Assembly: GCF_026241855.1 (NCBI RefSeq)
Contig: NZ_JAPJDC010000001.1
Coordinates: 2,728,001-2,792,000 of the forward strand
Source of the DNA: Curtobacterium flaccumfaciens pv. betae
GTDB taxonomy: Bacteria > Actinomycetota > Actinomycetes > Actinomycetales > Microbacteriaceae
DNA: 64,000 bases
Direction: 5' to 3'
The notes beneath the pieces are model-generated. The model saw only the letters and a program-made list of their open reading frames with translations, had not been told where the DNA came from and did no database searches. Positions 62,644-64,000 of this stretch are shown piece by piece (positions within the stretch are counted from its first letter, which is position 1; each line of letters starts with the position of its first letter). The translations under genes were made by a program, and so were the position numbers.

Positions 62644-62853
62644 TCAGCGCTGGCGGAGCGGAAACCCGTGCTTCGCAGCGACCTCCGCGCGCGCCTCCTC
62701 CGGGGACAGTGTCCCCTCGAGGATGCGACGAGCACGGCCAAGAGCCTCGGCGTCGGGGAAGTGACCAGCGAGCTGCTGGCCCTTCTCGACCAACGCCATC
62801 TCCTGCTCGACGTCGACCGTCCGTGCGGTGTCGTGCTCGTTCTTGATGCTCAT
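62644..62853 (-). CDS. VbhA-like antitoxin for the Fic protein
   Basis: A 69-residue helical protein. The stretch GRARRILEGTLSPEEARAEVAAKHGF resembles the inhibitory helix of VbhA-type antitoxins, in which a Glu-Gly (EG) segment blocks ATP binding in the Fic active site; the consensus serine/threonine four residues before the Glu is an arginine here. Position directly before the Fic gene on the same strand supports the pairing. AGGGGAG precedes ATG 62853. Confidence 0.72.
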   Translation of the reverse strand: MSIKNEHDTARTVDVEQEMALVEKGQQLAGHFPDAEALGRARRILEGTLSPEEARAEVAAKHGFPLRQR

Positions 62854-62905
62854 GGGAACTCCCCTGGTCAACGTCGATTCTACCAACCGCAGCTGTCTCG
62901 CAGCG

Positions 62906-62940
62906 GGGTGCGGGTGTGGGTGCGGGTGCGGGTGCGGGTT
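62906..62940. repeat. GGGTGC hexanucleotide tandem repeat
   Basis: The plus strand reads GGGTGC in five to six near-perfect copies (one GGGTGT), so G tracts of three occur at regular spacing and could form a G-quadruplex. It lies between the small membrane gene and the antitoxin gene. Confidence 0.7.
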
Positions 62941-63170
62941 CAGCCTCTTCGACCCCGACGGTCGCGTGGCCCACGAAGGTCGGACCAGCCAAGTCCTGCG
63001 AGCAGCAGCACGGTCAACACCTGAACGAACACCACCGTCACTGCCCACGCGCCGGGATCTCCGAACGGGCCCCGCACGATGGTGTTGATAGTCACGAACA
63101 CCATCGCGATGGCGAGTGCAACGAACACAGCCCCTCGGACGAGAGAGCGCCTACGGTCGCGATCACTCAT
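62940..63170 (-). CDS. Small membrane protein, 76 residues
   Basis: A small protein with two predicted membrane helices (GAVFVALAIAMVFVTINTIV and WAVTVVFVQVLTVLLLAGLGW) and a basic C terminus. GGAGGTG precedes ATG 63170; a GTG directly before it is the alternative start. It sits in the operon of small membrane proteins leading to the antitoxin and Fic genes. The family is not recognised. Confidence 0.55.
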   Translation of the reverse strand: MSDRDRRRSLVRGAVFVALAIAMVFVTINTIVRGPFGDPGAWAVTVVFVQVLTVLLLAGLGWSDLRGPRDRRGRRG

Positions 63171-63206
63171 CACAGGACACCTCCACGAATACCACCCAGC
63201 CGGCGC

Positions 63207-63491
63207 TCACTTCGGCTGCTTCCGGTTCCGGCGGATCACGTACACGGCGGTGGCCACGGGCAGCAGGAACGCCACCGCGCCCGACACCGATCGGCCAACG
63301 TGACCGTGCACGGCGCCGTCAACAATCAAGAACACCTGCCCGATCGCGAACAGACCAAGCCCGGTGAACACCGCACGCCACGGCTCGCTCCCGCGGGGGA
63401 TGCGCCAATCGGCGTCCGTCGCACGGCGAGCTCCGACGATGATCGTCGCGACGCCAGCAGCGAGGAACAGCAACCACAGCCAGGTCAGCAT
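63207..63491 (-). CDS. Small membrane protein, 94 residues
   Basis: A 94-residue protein with about three hydrophobic segments (WLWLLFLAAGVATIIVGARR, FTGLGLFAIGQVFLIVDGAV, AVAFLLPVATAVYVIRR). Its ATG follows directly after the TAG of the upstream 40-codon gene, whose end provides the GGGGGAG ribosome site. The family is not recognised. Confidence 0.55.
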   Translation of the reverse strand: MLTWLWLLFLAAGVATIIVGARRATDADWRIPRGSEPWRAVFTGLGLFAIGQVFLIVDGAVHGHVGRSVSGAVAFLLPVATAVYVIRRNRKQPK

Positions 63492-63614
63492 CTACTCCCC
63501 CAAGCCCGGGACGGGGAACTCGGGGACGTGTATGAGGCCCGCCAACGCCAAGTAGACGAAGGTCGCTGAGACCATCAGGCCCAGGCTGAGACCGAAGACC
63601 GTCAAGCTCGACAT
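63492..63614 (-). CDS. 40-residue single-helix membrane peptide
   Basis: A 40-codon frame (MSSLTVFGLSLGLMVSATFVYLALAGLIHVPEFPVPGLGE) with one membrane helix. Its stop directly abuts the ATG of the 94-residue gene, which argues for a real, co-translated small gene. It is probably the first gene of the leftward accessory operon. Confidence 0.5.
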   Translation of the reverse strand: MSSLTVFGLSLGLMVSATFVYLALAGLIHVPEFPVPGLGE

Positions 63615-63983
63615 CGACGAGTCCTGCGGGATGCCTCGAGTGCTCAGATGTATTCTGTCAGACGATCGTCTACCACAGCCTATACGGTGGTCTCTGACGG
63701 GATCGGTATCGGCCCGCAGGGACGGCACTCCCTCGTCACAGGGGTGTGTGTGCGGCGGAACGAAAGAGCGGAAGGCACAGACCCGAACGAAGGCTGCCGG
63801 TACAACCCTGGGACGATTTCCTACCGTCCATGACAGGAGCCGAAACTGAACAGCCGGAAACTCGGCCAGGTGGGACTGCGCAGCAGACACCCCCGACCCG
63901 GAGGGCAACACAGGCAAAGCACAACCACCCGAATAGGGTTCGCCATACATCGGGCCTAACCCCCGCAAACAAATGGAAAGTAC
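63615..63983. other. Region upstream of the leftward accessory operon
   Basis: I see no supported gene here. AGACGATCGTCT (63660-63671) is a perfect palindrome that could be an operator for the leftward operon; TATAGGCT and GAATACAT on the minus strand are possible -10 elements on either side of it. Confidence 0.45.
63660..63671. promoter_or_regulatory. Palindromic operator candidate AGACGATCGTCT
   Basis: A 12-base perfect palindrome about 46 bases upstream of the first small gene of the accessory operon. An antitoxin or other element regulator might bind it; this is inferred only from position. Confidence 0.4.
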
Positions 63984-64000
63984 ATGCCTTTCACATTCAT
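63984..64000 (+). CDS. Start of a gene cut by the window end
   Basis: ATG 63984 is preceded by GGAAAG and opens a frame MPFTF... that continues beyond the window. The first residues recall DUF4184-type membrane proteins, which often begin MPFT, but too little is visible to call it. Confidence 0.3.

Larger units (their letters stand above)
52532..64000. mobile_element. Plasmid-like or integrative element joined to the chromosome near 52530
   Basis: From the junction onward the genes are those of a mobilisable element: ImmA/IrrE peptidase, DUF3800 pair, MobF relaxase-helicase, a candidate oriT, coiled-coil accessory gene, and an accessory operon with antitoxin, Fic and HNH genes. Base composition falls around 52,600-55,500. 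The far end is not in the window, and no integrase, transposase or attachment site was seen. An assembly join is an alternative explanation. Confidence 0.65.

Overview
The window is very GC-rich, uses many GTG starts, and carries an actinobacterial gene set: SufS/SufU, a SorC-type regulator beside glpD, a cysteine-free L36 paralogue, a cobW-like protein, and a bifunctional RhaEW-type aldolase/dehydrogenase. It most resembles a chromosome segment of a Microbacteriaceae member, possibly Curtobacterium (inference from gene content and style; no search was run).

Bases 1-17,800 are chromosomal housekeeping and small-operon DNA. They hold sufS-sufU, an MT0933-like small protein, a ClC channel, a GH36 alpha-galactosidase, corA, a TspO-like membrane protein, alanine dehydrogenase, an AraC regulator, a SorC regulator divergent from glpD with two identical palindromic operators, and a histidine phosphatase. 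A probable Zur box lies between rpmJ2 and a degenerate COG0523 gene. An MHS-type transporter and a DinB protein follow.

Bases 18,000-24,900 form a probable tetritol (erythritol/threitol) catabolic locus: SorC regulator, SDR dehydrogenase, erythritol/L-threitol dehydrogenase (EltD-like), MFS permease, fused DhaK-DhaL erythrulose kinase and RpiB-family isomerase. They would lead from tetritol through erythrulose and erythrulose phosphate to erythrose 4-phosphate. A convergent FGGY kinase, a LolA-like exported protein with an ABC exporter, a quinone-type oxidoreductase and a phosphodiesterase follow.

Bases 31,800-48,520 form a complete L-rhamnose/rhamnoside regulon: mutarotase and MFS permease, two LacI regulators, an ABC importer, a cytoplasmic GH78 rhamnosidase, isomerase, bifunctional aldolase/lactaldehyde dehydrogenase, kinase, and an FMN L-lactate dehydrogenase that takes the lactaldehyde branch to pyruvate. 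Three promoter regions share a TGAAACGATTCA-like operator. A secreted GH16 enzyme, a PEP-mutase-family protein and two unknown genes follow.

At about base 52,530 the chromosome stops abruptly inside a flavin-reductase-like gene and joins, in a different frame, the body of an XRE/ImmA-type gene that has lost its own start. From here to the end is a plasmid-like or integrative element: ImmA/IrrE peptidase, a DUF3800 gene coupled to a double-winged-helix protein, a MobF relaxase-helicase with an internal start, a candidate oriT region, and an accessory operon of small membrane proteins, a VbhA-like antitoxin, a Fic protein and an HNH endonuclease.

The chromosomal part is also scattered with near-perfect GC-rich palindromes of one family (core GGAGGC...GCCTCC), tandem repeats and other hairpins, mostly between genes.
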